This document shows, piece by piece, positions 50,595 through 59,802 of a stretch of 64,000 bases of DNA. The first letter of the stretch is position 1, and each line of letters begins with the position of its first letter. The notes under the pieces are model-generated. The model made no database searches. It was not told the origin of the DNA and saw nothing but the letters and a program-made list of their open reading frames with translations. The stretch comes from JABJOR01 sp965603075. GTDB lineage: Bacteria; Pseudomonadota; Alphaproteobacteria; Rhodospirillales; Casp-alpha2. The stretch is from assembly GCA_965603075.1 (NCBI GenBank), contig CBFDBO010000011.1:1-64000 (forward strand), read 5' to 3'. The position numbers and the translations under genes were made by a program.

Positions 50595-50611
50595 TTGACT
50601 GATCAGTCAGA
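50595..50611. promoter_or_regulatory. BetI/TetR-type operator, copy 1
   Basis: TTGACTGATCAGTCAGA, with the perfect 14-bp palindrome TGACTGATCAGTCA at 50596-50609. It matches copy 2 at 14 of 17 positions. A BetI-like TetR regulator lies at 54983-55633. Confidence 0.7.
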
Positions 50612-50638
50612 CAAATAAGTCTTGCAATTGTTATAAAA

Positions 50639-50655
50639 TTGATTGATTAATCAGA
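50639..50655. promoter_or_regulatory. BetI/TetR-type operator, copy 2
   Basis: TTGATTGATTAATCAGA, with a 10-bp palindrome at 50644-50653. Its start is 44 bp after the start of copy 1, about four helical turns, so two dimers could bind on the same DNA face. It overlaps a plausible -10 region. Confidence 0.65.
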
Positions 50656-50717
50656 AAGTGGTAGTATTGATTTTGATCTATACGGCTTAAATGCTGAAAT
50701 ATTCATTGAGATTTTAC

Positions 50718-50753
50718 CGAGCAATTTATCGAGCAATTTATCGAGCAATTTAA
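50718..50753 (+). repeat. 12-bp tandem repeat, three copies
   Basis: CGAGCAATTTAT, CGAGCAATTTAT, CGAGCAATTTAA in a row, in the leader of the importer operon, 67 bases before the start codon. Confidence 0.9.
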
Positions 50754-50819
50754 CAAGAAGAATTACCTAATTTGAACATCCGAAAATAATTTTGAACCTC
50801 ATCAGGGAGAAGACAGACT

Positions 50820-51935
50820 ATGGATATCAAAGAAACAATTAAAAAAATGCAGGATGGCAATCTAAGCCGTCGTGACTTTAGCAAGGCATTGGCCGCGGTT
50901 GGCCTGGCAACAACAATGGTACCATTAGCATCAAAGCCAAGTCTTGCTGCTGATGAAGCCATTTATTACACATGGTCAGGCTACGATATTCCTGAAATTT
51001 ACCCCGGGTATATTGAAAAACATGGCGCATCACCCGAAACCCCAATTTTTGGTGACGCAGAAGAATCGTTCACCAAAGTTCGCGCTGGTTATCAAGTTGA
51101 TGTGATGCACCCGTGCAGCAACAACATTCCGCGTTGGAGAACGGCGGGTATCTTGCAAGCAATTGATACCTCAAGACTATCCAACTGGAATGATGTGGTT
51201 CCCGCATTGCAAGGCCTTCCTGGCACACAATTCAACGGAGAGCAGTGGTTTATTCCTTGGGATTGGGGACAAACATCCGTGACCTATCGTACCGATTTGT
51301 ACGACCTTGAAGGTGAAGAAGAATCATGGGGCATGTTGTGGAATGAAAAATATGCTGGCCGTATGTCAATCATTGATGCGTCAGAAGATTCTTGGTGGTG
51401 TGCCGCTATTTATGCAGGTGTAGACACCGATAATTTGCAGGATGCAGATTTTGAAAAAGTCCTTGCTCTTATGAAACAACAGCAAGAACTATTGCGTTTC
51501 CGCCAGAGCGATATGACCACCGTAGAGCAAGCGCTTGCTTCTGGTGAAATCGTTGCTGCTATGACGTGGAACAGCTCACCACTGGAACTTCAAAATCAAG
51601 GCATTCCTGTAAAATTCGCCGATGTTAAAGAAGGCGCATTAACGTGGGTATGTGGCTTGGTCATGACACATGACGCACCACATGTTGATAAAGCACATGA
51701 TCTAATCGATGCCATGCTTAGCACTGAAGCCGGTAGATTCATCATCGAAGATTATGGATATGGTCATTCCAATACTAAATCGTTTGATTTGGTTAGCGAT
51801 GAAGCTCTCGCGGCGCGTGGTTTGGCAAAAGATGTTGAAAGCATCCTTTCCAAAGGAACGTTCCTTCAAGCTCAAAGCGAAGAAATCGAACAAAAAATCA
51901 ACCGCGATTGGGCTGATTTGATTTCCTCAATGTAA
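50820..51935 (+). CDS. Polyamine/quaternary-amine-type ABC substrate-binding protein (PotD-like)
   Basis: The protein has 371 residues with a Tat-like signal (SRRDFSKALAAVGLA) and cleavage near SLAA. The mature part has YYTWSGYDIPEIYPGYIEKHG and QVDVMHPCSNNIPRWRTAGI, like PotD/PotF of family 1 binding proteins. Trp/Tyr residues that could box a cationic amine are plentiful (WFIPWDWGQTSVTYR). AGGGAG lies about 11 bases before ATG 50820. A strong terminator follows, so it can be made in excess over the permeases. Confidence 0.88.
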   Translation: MDIKETIKKMQDGNLSRRDFSKALAAVGLATTMVPLASKPSLAADEAIYYTWSGYDIPEIYPGYIEKHGASPETPIFGDAEESFTKVRAGYQVDVMHPCSNNIPRWRTAGILQAIDTSRLSNWNDVVPALQGLPGTQFNGEQWFIPWDWGQTSVTYRTDLYDLEGEEESWGMLWNEKYAGRMSIIDASEDSWWCAAIYAGVDTDNLQDADFEKVLALMKQQQELLRFRQSDMTTVEQALASGEIVAAMTWNSSPLELQNQGIPVKFADVKEGALTWVCGLVMTHDAPHVDKAHDLIDAMLSTEAGRFIIEDYGYGHSNTKSFDLVSDEALAARGLAKDVESILSKGTFLQAQSEEIEQKINRDWADLISSM

Positions 51936-51951
51936 GATTGTTAGCCTCTAT

Positions 51952-52012
51952 ACCTGTTCAGGGTGGTGCCTATATTGTTCTGCACCTTTTAACCCTGAAC
52001 AGGTGTTTTTTT
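51952..52012 (+). terminator. Intrinsic terminator between binding protein and permease genes
   Basis: ACCTGTTCAGGGT (51952-51964) pairs perfectly with ACCCTGAACAGGT (51992-52004), and a run of seven Ts follows at 52006-52012. A smaller hairpin (GGTGC...GCACC) is nested in the loop. It probably limits transcription into the permease genes. Confidence 0.85.
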
Positions 52013-52073
52013 GATAATTTTAAAATGCAAAACATTTACATTAAATTCTGCTCCAAAAATTAGGTATAAAACT

Positions 52074-53006
52074 ATGGTTGATCGCTCTGCGGCATTGCCG
52101 GTCTCCACCACGAATAATAATTTTAATCCTCTTCAGCGATTGAAAATGTTCTATCTACGCAGTGAGCCGTTTCGCGGCTACACCCTGCTATCGCCAACCC
52201 TTATTCTGATGATTGCGACCCTTGCTGCGCCTGTTCTATTTCTGTTTATCGTCAGCTTTTGGACGCAAGATTTATTGGACTTCGAGCCGGGATTTGTTCT
52301 CGACAATTATGGATCATTTATAGATAACTCCAATTACCAAAAGCTATTATGGCGTTCCGTTAAGATTTCAGGGTTTGTGACAATTCTGACCGTTTTATTG
52401 GCCTATCCCATGGCGTATTTCATCGCTTTTCGGGTTACCAATAATAAGCTGATTTGGATCATCCTGATCACGGTCCCGTTTTGGACCAGTTATCTCTTAC
52501 GGGTTTTTGCTTGGAAAATTATCCTTGGTTATAATGGCGTCATTAATTCAGGTCTGATGGGCATCGGTTGGATTGATGGCCCCTTAGAATTTTTGCTCTA
52601 TAACCCTTTTGCTGTGGTTGTGACGTTGGCCCATGCTTGGGCAGCGTTTGCAATTTTGCCAATCTACGTATCACTTGAAAAAATTGATCGCTCGCTTTTA
52701 GAAGCGGCAACAGATTTAGGCGATACCCCTGTTCAGCGGTTCTTCCGTATTACCTTGCCGCTATCCATGGCTGGGGTTGTGGCGGCGAGCTTGCTGGTCT
52801 TCATCCCAACCGTGGGTGACTTTGTGACCCCGGCTCTTGTGGGCGGGCCAAAAGGTATGATGATTGGAAACTTGATTCAATTGATGTTTGCCAAGGCCAA
52901 TAACTGGCCTTTAGGTGCCGCGCTTTCTGTTATCTCATTGCTGGCGATTACAGCAATTGTTTGCGCATTCCTATGGTTTACGAAACGCGTAAGGACAAAT
53001 GGCTAA
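52074..53006 (+). CDS. ABC transporter permease (PotB-like)
   Basis: The permease has 310 residues from ATG 52074 (AGG about 9 bases upstream). The frame opens at a TTG (52011) that lies in the terminator, so it is not used. Six helices are predicted, and the EAA loop is LLEAATDLGDTPVQRFFRITLPLSMAG. It belongs to the spermidine/putrescine family and pairs with the next permease, whose start overlaps its stop by one base (TAATG). Confidence 0.9.
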   Translation: MVDRSAALPVSTTNNNFNPLQRLKMFYLRSEPFRGYTLLSPTLILMIATLAAPVLFLFIVSFWTQDLLDFEPGFVLDNYGSFIDNSNYQKLLWRSVKISGFVTILTVLLAYPMAYFIAFRVTNNKLIWIILITVPFWTSYLLRVFAWKIILGYNGVINSGLMGIGWIDGPLEFLLYNPFAVVVTLAHAWAAFAILPIYVSLEKIDRSLLEAATDLGDTPVQRFFRITLPLSMAGVVAASLLVFIPTVGDFVTPALVGGPKGMMIGNLIQLMFAKANNWPLGAALSVISLLAITAIVCAFLWFTKRVRTNG

Positions 53007-53821
53007 TGAGCACGATCAGTCAGAAACCAAAATTTGGATCGCTTGGTGTATATGCCGTTGCCTACTTGGCATTTGTTTATATCCCCGTTTTATTCCTACC
53101 GTTATTTTCGTTCAACGATTCCATCTATATAAAGTTTCCAATGGAGGGGTTTACCCTGCAATGGTATATTCAAGCTTTTGAATCCGTTGGCTTAATGAAT
53201 TCAGTAAGCAATAGTTTTAAGGTGGGCATCCCCGTTGCTATTGTAAGCACCCTGCTGGGAACATTGGCGGCGAAAGCTGTTACCCGGTACCGTATGCCTG
53301 GTAAAGCCCCCGTGATGAGCTTTATCATGACCCCGCTGGTTGTGCCGGGTATTATTGTTGGTGTGGCTTTGTTGATCATTGCGAATATGGTTGGCTTTAC
53401 CTTGTCTTTGTTCACCATCGCCCTTGCGCACCTTCCTATGTGTACGGCATTTTCCATGTGGATTATGATTTCCCGCCTTGAAGGGTTTGATAAGTCCATG
53501 GAAGAGGCCTCGTTCGATCTTGGCGAAGGGGCGTTGATGACATTTTGGCGCATTACGTTCCCGCTCATTCTTCCAGGTATCATTGCCAGTTTGCTGCTGA
53601 CGTTCACAATTTCATTTGATGAATTTATTTTGGCAAGCTTTCTTGGTGGCAGTGAGCCTACTCTGCCCGTCTATATGTGGAGCCAATTGCGGTTCCCCAG
53701 AGCATTACCAAGCATTCTGGCATTGGGTGCCATGATTCTCGTTGTGTCGTTTGTCCTAGTCTATTTTGCAGAATGGTTCAGGCGTCGTGGCGTAACCGAT
53801 AAAACCTCAAGTGGAGTATAA
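53006..53821 (+). CDS. ABC transporter permease (PotC-like)
   Basis: The permease has 271 residues. ATG 53006 shares its first base with the stop codon of the PotB-like gene; the frame opens upstream at 52961. Six helices are predicted, and the EAA loop is MEEASFDLGEGALMTFWRITFPLILPG. It completes the channel of the importer. Confidence 0.9.
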   Translation: MSTISQKPKFGSLGVYAVAYLAFVYIPVLFLPLFSFNDSIYIKFPMEGFTLQWYIQAFESVGLMNSVSNSFKVGIPVAIVSTLLGTLAAKAVTRYRMPGKAPVMSFIMTPLVVPGIIVGVALLIIANMVGFTLSLFTIALAHLPMCTAFSMWIMISRLEGFDKSMEEASFDLGEGALMTFWRITFPLILPGIIASLLLTFTISFDEFILASFLGGSEPTLPVYMWSQLRFPRALPSILALGAMILVVSFVLVYFAEWFRRRGVTDKTSSGV

Positions 53822-53825
53822 CCCC

Positions 53826-54923
53826 GTGTCCGACGATTCTTTTATTTCAATTCGTAACGTCAGTAAACATTTCGGTAAAGTTCATGCCGTTGATCAGGTC
53901 AGTATTGATATTGCCAAGGGTGAATTCTTTTCGCTGCTCGGCCCATCAGGCTGTGGCAAAACAACGTTGCTCAGAATGCTTGCCGGATTTGAATTCCCAA
54001 CCATGGGTGAAATCTTAATCGATGGGCAGGCCATGTCATCGGTTGCGGCAAACCTTCGCCCGGTCAATATGGTCTTTCAAAGCTATGCCATTTTTCCGCA
54101 TTTAAACGTGCGGCAAAATATTGGTTATGGTTTGCGTAATGACAAGCTCTCTAAACAAGAACTCGATGCAAAAGTCGATGAGATGTTAGAGCTGATTAAG
54201 TTGCCCGGTTATGGTGACCGTCAATCAACACAGCTATCGGGTGGGGAGCGTCAGCGCATTGCGTTGGCACGGGCCTTGATTAAGCGCCCGAAAGTGTTGT
54301 TGCTGGATGAACCTCTGGGCGCGCTTGATAAACAGCTTCGCGAACAAATGCAGCTTGAATTACGGGCTTTGCAACGCTCTGTTGGCATTACGTTTGTATT
54401 TGTGACCCATGATCAGGAAGAAGCCCTGACCATGTCTGACCGAATCGCGGTGATGTCCAATGGACGCTACATGCAAATTGATACGCCGACTAAATTGTAC
54501 GAATCACCGGTAAATCGCAAAGTCGCTAACTTTATTGGCTCAATGAATTTCTTTAAGGCTCGGGTTGAAGGAATTGCTGGTGGTGATGTGACGCTTGATG
54601 GCGGTTCTTTGGGTAGATTAATTGCCAATTCTGGCAATCATGAATTCTCACAGGGCCAAAGTGCCCTTATCGCCATTCGCCCAGAAAAACTCTCAATCGT
54701 TGCTGAGCAACCTACATCGGGCAATTTTGTTGAAGGTACAACCGACGCCACGGCGTATCTTGGTGATCGCAGCCATTTTTATGTTCGTGTAAACGGTGTG
54801 GAAAATGCAGTTGCTGTATCAACCCAAAATATTGGCCGCATGAACGAAACATCAATATTGAGTGAAGGTAAGGTTTGGCTTTCCTGGGAAAGCGATGCCA
54901 TGGTGTTGTTACATGATGATTGA
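53826..54923 (+). CDS. ABC transporter ATP-binding protein (PotA-like)
   Basis: The ATPase has 365 residues from GTG 53826 (GGAG 10 bases upstream); GTG 53811 would overlap the PotC-like gene. Walker A GPSGCGKT, Q loop FQSYAIFPH, signature LSGGERQR, Walker B LLLDEP and switch THDQEEA are all present. The C-terminal TOBE-type domain (about 270-360) is typical for PotA/FbpC ATPases. Confidence 0.93.
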   Translation: MSDDSFISIRNVSKHFGKVHAVDQVSIDIAKGEFFSLLGPSGCGKTTLLRMLAGFEFPTMGEILIDGQAMSSVAANLRPVNMVFQSYAIFPHLNVRQNIGYGLRNDKLSKQELDAKVDEMLELIKLPGYGDRQSTQLSGGERQRIALARALIKRPKVLLLDEPLGALDKQLREQMQLELRALQRSVGITFVFVTHDQEEALTMSDRIAVMSNGRYMQIDTPTKLYESPVNRKVANFIGSMNFFKARVEGIAGGDVTLDGGSLGRLIANSGNHEFSQGQSALIAIRPEKLSIVAEQPTSGNFVEGTTDATAYLGDRSHFYVRVNGVENAVAVSTQNIGRMNETSILSEGKVWLSWESDAMVLLHDD

Positions 54924-54982
54924 TAAATAGCCATCGCTTTGGCATTGATCATTTAGAATAGGGCTATACGGGAGAAATCAAT

Positions 54983-55633
54983 ATGGCTGTCAAAGCCGAA
55001 GCCAAACAAAGCAAAGGCCGAACAGCCACGAAAGAGGCCCGCCGACTACAATTGATCGAAGCAACCATCGAATCGATTGCTATTCGGGGGTTTTCTGGAA
55101 CAACACTGGCCACGGTGACCAAGGGCGCCAAACTGTCCCATGGCATTATTAATTTTCACTTCAAAAGCAAAGAGGCCTTGTACGAAGAAACGCTCGGATA
55201 TTTAGCTCAAGAACATTATGACTTTTGGCAATCGGCCTTAAAAAAATCGAGTCCCGAGCCACAGACACAATTGGCGGCAATTGTTTCGACCGACTTTGAA
55301 AGAACAATTTGTTCTAAGAAAAAACTGGCCGTTTGGTTTGCGTTTTGGGGACAGGCCAAATACCGGCCTAATTATCTGGATGTGCATGGCAAATATGATG
55401 AGCATCGCTCTGCTGAGATCGAAAAATTATGTGACGCTATTATAAAGGATGGCGACTACAAACATTTGGCCTCAATTTCAACAGCGCGCCGAATAACCGC
55501 CATTATTGATGGGCTTTGGCTCCATCTTTTGCTCTATCCAAAGGAACGCAGCAGAGAAGAAGCGGCTAACGATCTTTTTAGCTATTTGTCCGAGGTGTTT
55601 CCAAAACATTACGATAGACCTGCATGCATATAA
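54983..55633 (+). CDS. BetI-like TetR-family repressor
   Basis: The protein has 216 residues. The N-terminal TetR helix-turn-helix (LIEATIESIAIRGFSGTTLATVTKGAKLSHGIINFHFKSKEALY) and the following KKLAVWFAFWGQAKYRP are close to BetI, the choline-responsive repressor. GGGAGA lies 8 bases upstream of the start. It lies between the importer and the flavoprotein genes, so it likely senses a quaternary or methylated amine and acts at the paired palindromes near 50600-50655. BetI itself is named for choline; the ligand here is not known. Confidence 0.88.
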   Translation: MAVKAEAKQSKGRTATKEARRLQLIEATIESIAIRGFSGTTLATVTKGAKLSHGIINFHFKSKEALYEETLGYLAQEHYDFWQSALKKSSPEPQTQLAAIVSTDFERTICSKKKLAVWFAFWGQAKYRPNYLDVHGKYDEHRSAEIEKLCDAIIKDGDYKHLASISTARRITAIIDGLWLHLLLYPKERSREEAANDLFSYLSEVFPKHYDRPACI

Positions 55634-55651
55634 TATTGAAAGAACGATCAA

Positions 55652-57718
55652 GTGACTTCTCCAACCCGCGACCCCCGATACGATATTCTTTTTGAACCTG
55701 TAAAAATTGGTCCTGTAACTGCCAAAAACAGATTTTATCAAGTACCGCATTGCAATGGCATGGGGCACGAATTCCCTTCCAACATGGCTGAAATGCGCGG
55801 TATTAAAGCCGAGGGTGGCTGGGCCGTTGTTTGTACGGAAGAAGTTGAAATTCATCATACGTCCGAACACACCCCCCTAATCGAAGGGCGCATGTGGGAT
55901 GACAGTGATATTCCTGTTTTCACCAAAATGGTTGAAAAAATTCATGAACATGGTGGTTTGGCAGGGTTCCAACCTGCCTATACCGGGTATTGCACACCCA
56001 ATTTATACAGCCGTGAAATCCCCATGGCACCGTCCCATACACCCGTAGAAGGCCTTGACCCCATATCGGCGCGGGCCATGGATAAAACGGACATTCGGAA
56101 TGTGCGCAAATGGCATGTCGATGCGGCAAAACGGGCCAAACAGGCTGGTTTTGATATCATCTATGATTACTGTGGCCATGGCATGACCATGCAAATGCAT
56201 TTCTTATCGAGGCGGTTAAACCACCGCATCGACGAATATGGTGGCAGCTTAGAAAACCGGGTTAGACTATTCAAAGAAATCCTCTTCGATATCAAAGAAG
56301 CCGTTGGTGACACCTGCGCCGTAGCCGTTCGGTTTGCCGTGGATGAACTGATGGGCAGCGGGGGCATTTCCAGCGATGGCGAAGGTCGTGACGTGGTGGA
56401 AATGCTCGCTGAGATTCCCGATCTTTGGGATGTTAATGTGAGTGAGTGGTCCAATGACTCGTCCACCTCACGGTTTAATGAACAAGGCTCGCAAACCCCC
56501 TATACGGAATTTGTAAAACAGGTCACCAATAAACCCGTGGTGGGTGTGGGGCGTTTCACATCCCCCGATACCATGGTGTCGATGATCAAAAATGGTAAAC
56601 TGGATTTTATCGGTGCGGCGCGTCCCTCGATTGCTGATCCGTTTTTACCCAAAAAAATCGAAGAAGGCCGCCCGGAGGATATCCGCGAATGCATCGGTTG
56701 CAATATTTGTGTCAGCGCAGATTTTCAGGCCGTCCCCCTTCGGTGTACACAAAACCCCACCATGGCCGAAGAATGGCGCAAAGGCTGGCACCCAGAATAC
56801 ATCCCCGATAAAAAAAGCGACGATAGCGTTCTTGTGGTGGGGGCGGGTCCTGCTGGTTTGGAATGTGCGCGTGCACTGGGCCAACGCGGCTACGCTGTTA
56901 CCCTCGCTGAAGGTAAAACCGAAATTGGGGGGCGGGTAACGATGGAAAGCCGTTTACCGGGTTTGGCGGAATGGGGACGGGTGCGCGATTACCGTGAAGG
57001 CCAAATCGCCAAGATGGTCAATGTGGAAACTTATTTAGATAGCCATCTAAGCGCCGAAGATGTTTTGGAATTTGATGCCGCCCACGTGGTTCTTGCAACC
57101 GGATCAACATGGCGCGCGGATGGCGTGGGACGGGCAAACCATGTTGCGATCGACGGTTCAGATCAAGCCCACGTCTTTACCCCCGATGATATTATGGGCG
57201 GTACAAAACTTTCCGGTACGGTCGTGGTCTTTGACGATGACCATTATTATATGGGCGGCTTGATGGCAGAAAAGCTTCATAAAGAAGGCTGCAATGTTAT
57301 TTTGGTAACGCCTTCCGCCGATGTATCAAGTTGGACCCACAACACCATGGAACAAGTTCGCATTCAAACGGGCTTGCTTGAAATGGGTGTGGAGATCATT
57401 CCCCATCGCAACCTTGCTGCGGTCAAAAAGGGTAGCGTCGATTTATCCTGTGTCTTCACAGAGCGATTGATCAATAAAGAATGCGATAATGTGGTCATGG
57501 TCAGTTCCCGCCTGCCCAACGAAAGCCTGTATCACGACCTGATAGAATTACGGGATGGCTCGAGCATCAAAACAGTGACCCGAATTGGCGATTGTTACGG
57601 CCCGGGCACCATTGCCGCTGCTGTCTATAGTGGGCATCGCTACGCCCGCGAGATTGATGAACCTGAAAATGAGGGTGTTCCGTTCCGTCGAGAATTACCC
57701 CAACTATCTGAGAGTTAA
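55652..57718 (+). CDS. Trimethylamine-dehydrogenase-family flavoprotein, copy 1
   Basis: The protein has 688 residues from GTG 55652. An FMN TIM barrel (old yellow enzyme type) lies at 1-350, a [4Fe-4S] motif follows (CIGCNIC, then C in RCTQN), and an FAD/NAD(P)-like domain (VVGAGPAGLECA) completes it. Cys34 in QVPHC matches Cys30 of TMADH, which is bonded to FMN. The Tyr/His pair is present in DYCGHG, and Trp and Asp equivalents of W264/D267 in EWSND. The position of Tyr60 is Glu and of Trp355 is Asp, so the aromatic bowl is lost and the substrate probably differs from trimethylamine. First of three paralogs. Confidence 0.88.
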   Translation: MTSPTRDPRYDILFEPVKIGPVTAKNRFYQVPHCNGMGHEFPSNMAEMRGIKAEGGWAVVCTEEVEIHHTSEHTPLIEGRMWDDSDIPVFTKMVEKIHEHGGLAGFQPAYTGYCTPNLYSREIPMAPSHTPVEGLDPISARAMDKTDIRNVRKWHVDAAKRAKQAGFDIIYDYCGHGMTMQMHFLSRRLNHRIDEYGGSLENRVRLFKEILFDIKEAVGDTCAVAVRFAVDELMGSGGISSDGEGRDVVEMLAEIPDLWDVNVSEWSNDSSTSRFNEQGSQTPYTEFVKQVTNKPVVGVGRFTSPDTMVSMIKNGKLDFIGAARPSIADPFLPKKIEEGRPEDIRECIGCNICVSADFQAVPLRCTQNPTMAEEWRKGWHPEYIPDKKSDDSVLVVGAGPAGLECARALGQRGYAVTLAEGKTEIGGRVTMESRLPGLAEWGRVRDYREGQIAKMVNVETYLDSHLSAEDVLEFDAAHVVLATGSTWRADGVGRANHVAIDGSDQAHVFTPDDIMGGTKLSGTVVVFDDDHYYMGGLMAEKLHKEGCNVILVTPSADVSSWTHNTMEQVRIQTGLLEMGVEIIPHRNLAAVKKGSVDLSCVFTERLINKECDNVVMVSSRLPNESLYHDLIELRDGSSIKTVTRIGDCYGPGTIAAAVYSGHRYAREIDEPENEGVPFRRELPQLSES

Positions 57719-57724
57719 AATACC

Positions 57725-59800
57725 ATGAGCACCCGTGATCCCCGATATGACATCTTGTTTGAGCCCCTTAAAATTGGTCCGGTAACGGCCAAAAACCGTT
57801 TCTATCAAGTGCCCCATTGTACAGGCAGCGGTTGGCAACGCCCCCGCACGCTGGCGGGATTGCGCGAAAGTAAAGCCGAAGGGGGCTGGGCAGTTATCAA
57901 TACTGAGTATTGCTCGATCCATCCTTCATCAGAAGACAGCCCCTATCCATCGGCAACCATGTGGGATAAAGGCGATATTAAATCACATGCGCTGATGACC
58001 GATAAAGTTCATGCCCACGGTGCCCTCGCCGGGGTTGAGCTTTGTATCGGTGGCTCCAGAATGCCCAACTTAGCATCGCGCGAAACCATGTTGGGTGTTG
58101 TCAGCCAACCCAATACAGATGGTAATCCTTTTCAATCCCGTGCCATGGATAAATCCGATATTCGCGATGTCCGCCGCTGGCACCGAAACGCTGCGCTGCG
58201 TTCCAAAGAAGCCGGATTTGATATCGCCTATATCTATGCAACGCACGATTATTTACTGTCGCAATTTATGTCCCCGGTGTTGAACACCCGCTCAGATGAG
58301 TATGGTGGGTCCGTTGAAAATCGCATTCGTTTGGTGCGCGAAATTATCGAAGATACCAAGGATGCTGTGGGCGATACCATGGCGGTCGCCGTCCGGTTCT
58401 CGTGTGAAACGAGCGGTGGCTCTGGTGGTGATGGTAATCCCATGCCGGGCGAAACAGAGGAAATGTTTGGTATTCTTGGCGAACTTCCCGATCTTTGGGA
58501 TATCAACATCAAAGATTATTCGTTGGAAATGGGCTTGTCTCGATTTGTGCAAGAAGGTTCGCTAGAACCTTACATGGCATACATCAAATCAATCACCAGT
58601 AAACCCGTGGTCACGGTTGGTCGCTTTACATCCCCCGATACGATGGCCAGCCAAATCAAAAGAGGAATTGTTGATTTCATTGGCGCGGCACGACCCTCTA
58701 TTGCCGATCCTTTTTTACCTAAAAAAATCGAAGAAGGCCGGCCCGAGGATATTCGCGAATGTATCGGTTGTAATGTTTGTTATATGGGTGACAGCAAAGC
58801 CGTCCCCATTCGGTGCACACAAAACCCGACCATGAGCGAAGAGTGGCGCCGAGGATGGCACGCCGAAAACATCGACCCTAAAGGCTCCGATAGTCGTATC
58901 CTTGTTGTGGGTGCCGGACCTTCCGGCTTGGAATGCGCGCGCGCATTGGGGCAACGGGGTTATGATGTGATGCTCGCCGAGGCCACCCGCGAATTGGGGG
59001 GACGGGTAACCCAAGAATCCAAAATGCCGGGATTGGGAGAATGGGCACGGGTGCGTGATTACCGTATTGGGCAACTTGATAAACTTGATAATGTGGAAAT
59101 CTTCCGCGAAAGCGAACTCAGTGTACAGGACGTTTTGGATGTGGGTGCCGATCATGTGGTTACCGCCACGGGGTCTCACTGGCGTAAAGACGGTTTTGGC
59201 AATGCCAATCTCGGTTGCATTAAAAATCTAGGTCCCGAAGATAAAATCTTCACCCCCAATGATATTCTGGAGGGGCGCTTACCCTCTGGTAATGTGGTGG
59301 TGTTCGATGATGACCATTATTACATGGGCAGTATCATGGCTGAAAAAATTCGAGAATCAGGCGCGAGCGTTACGCTTGTCACCCCCGCCGATGTGGTATC
59401 GGAATGGGGCGGCCTTACCTATGACCGTTGGCGGGCGAGAACGCAATTAATGGCGCTTGGCGTTGAAATTATAACCTCGCATAATTTGCTCTCCTGTGAT
59501 GGCAGCACGGCTAAATTAAGCTGCGAGTATTCCGGTGTGGAGAAATCTATTGCCTGTGATTCAATCGTCGTGGTTACTTCGCGCACACCCAATGACGGGC
59601 TGTATCAATCTCTCATGGAGAAAATGGAAGCCGGTGCCGAAGGTGCGCCAAAAACGCTTAAACGCATTGGTGATTGCGAAGCCCCGGCCATTATAGCAGC
59701 TGCCGTTTTTTCCGGTCACAAATACGCCCGTGAATTGGACGTGGAAATTGATCGTGATAACCCTTTAAAACATGACCGACAATTTTTTGAGGAAGACTAA
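57725..59800 (+). CDS. Trimethylamine-dehydrogenase-family flavoprotein, copy 2
   Basis: The protein has 691 residues with the same three-domain build. The FMN cysteine is Cys32 (QVPHC), the cluster motif is CIGCNVC then RCTQN, and the FAD part has VVGAGPSGLECA. Tyr60 is kept (NTEY) and the Tyr/His pair is in IYATHD, but W264 is replaced by Tyr, D267 by Glu (YSLE) and W355 by Asp. It is the most altered in the W264/D267 segment. The start is 6 bp after copy 1 ends. Confidence 0.88.
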   Translation: MSTRDPRYDILFEPLKIGPVTAKNRFYQVPHCTGSGWQRPRTLAGLRESKAEGGWAVINTEYCSIHPSSEDSPYPSATMWDKGDIKSHALMTDKVHAHGALAGVELCIGGSRMPNLASRETMLGVVSQPNTDGNPFQSRAMDKSDIRDVRRWHRNAALRSKEAGFDIAYIYATHDYLLSQFMSPVLNTRSDEYGGSVENRIRLVREIIEDTKDAVGDTMAVAVRFSCETSGGSGGDGNPMPGETEEMFGILGELPDLWDINIKDYSLEMGLSRFVQEGSLEPYMAYIKSITSKPVVTVGRFTSPDTMASQIKRGIVDFIGAARPSIADPFLPKKIEEGRPEDIRECIGCNVCYMGDSKAVPIRCTQNPTMSEEWRRGWHAENIDPKGSDSRILVVGAGPSGLECARALGQRGYDVMLAEATRELGGRVTQESKMPGLGEWARVRDYRIGQLDKLDNVEIFRESELSVQDVLDVGADHVVTATGSHWRKDGFGNANLGCIKNLGPEDKIFTPNDILEGRLPSGNVVVFDDDHYYMGSIMAEKIRESGASVTLVTPADVVSEWGGLTYDRWRARTQLMALGVEIITSHNLLSCDGSTAKLSCEYSGVEKSIACDSIVVVTSRTPNDGLYQSLMEKMEAGAEGAPKTLKRIGDCEAPAIIAAAVFSGHKYARELDVEIDRDNPLKHDRQFFEED

Positions 59801-59802
59801 AC

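Larger units (their letters stand above)
50434..50819. other. Divergent intergenic region (386 bp) with two operator-like palindromes
   Basis: Between the cupin gene (minus) and the importer binding protein (plus). It holds the two palindromic sites at 50595-50611 and 50639-50655, a possible -35 TTGCAA at 50622-50627, and a 12-bp tandem repeat at 50718-50753. No gene is seen. Confidence 0.75.

Noticed and set aside
58715..59179. Long antisense frames within the three flavoprotein genes
   Set aside because: They repeat in the same place in each paralog because the genes are similar; they have no ribosome sites or recognisable products.
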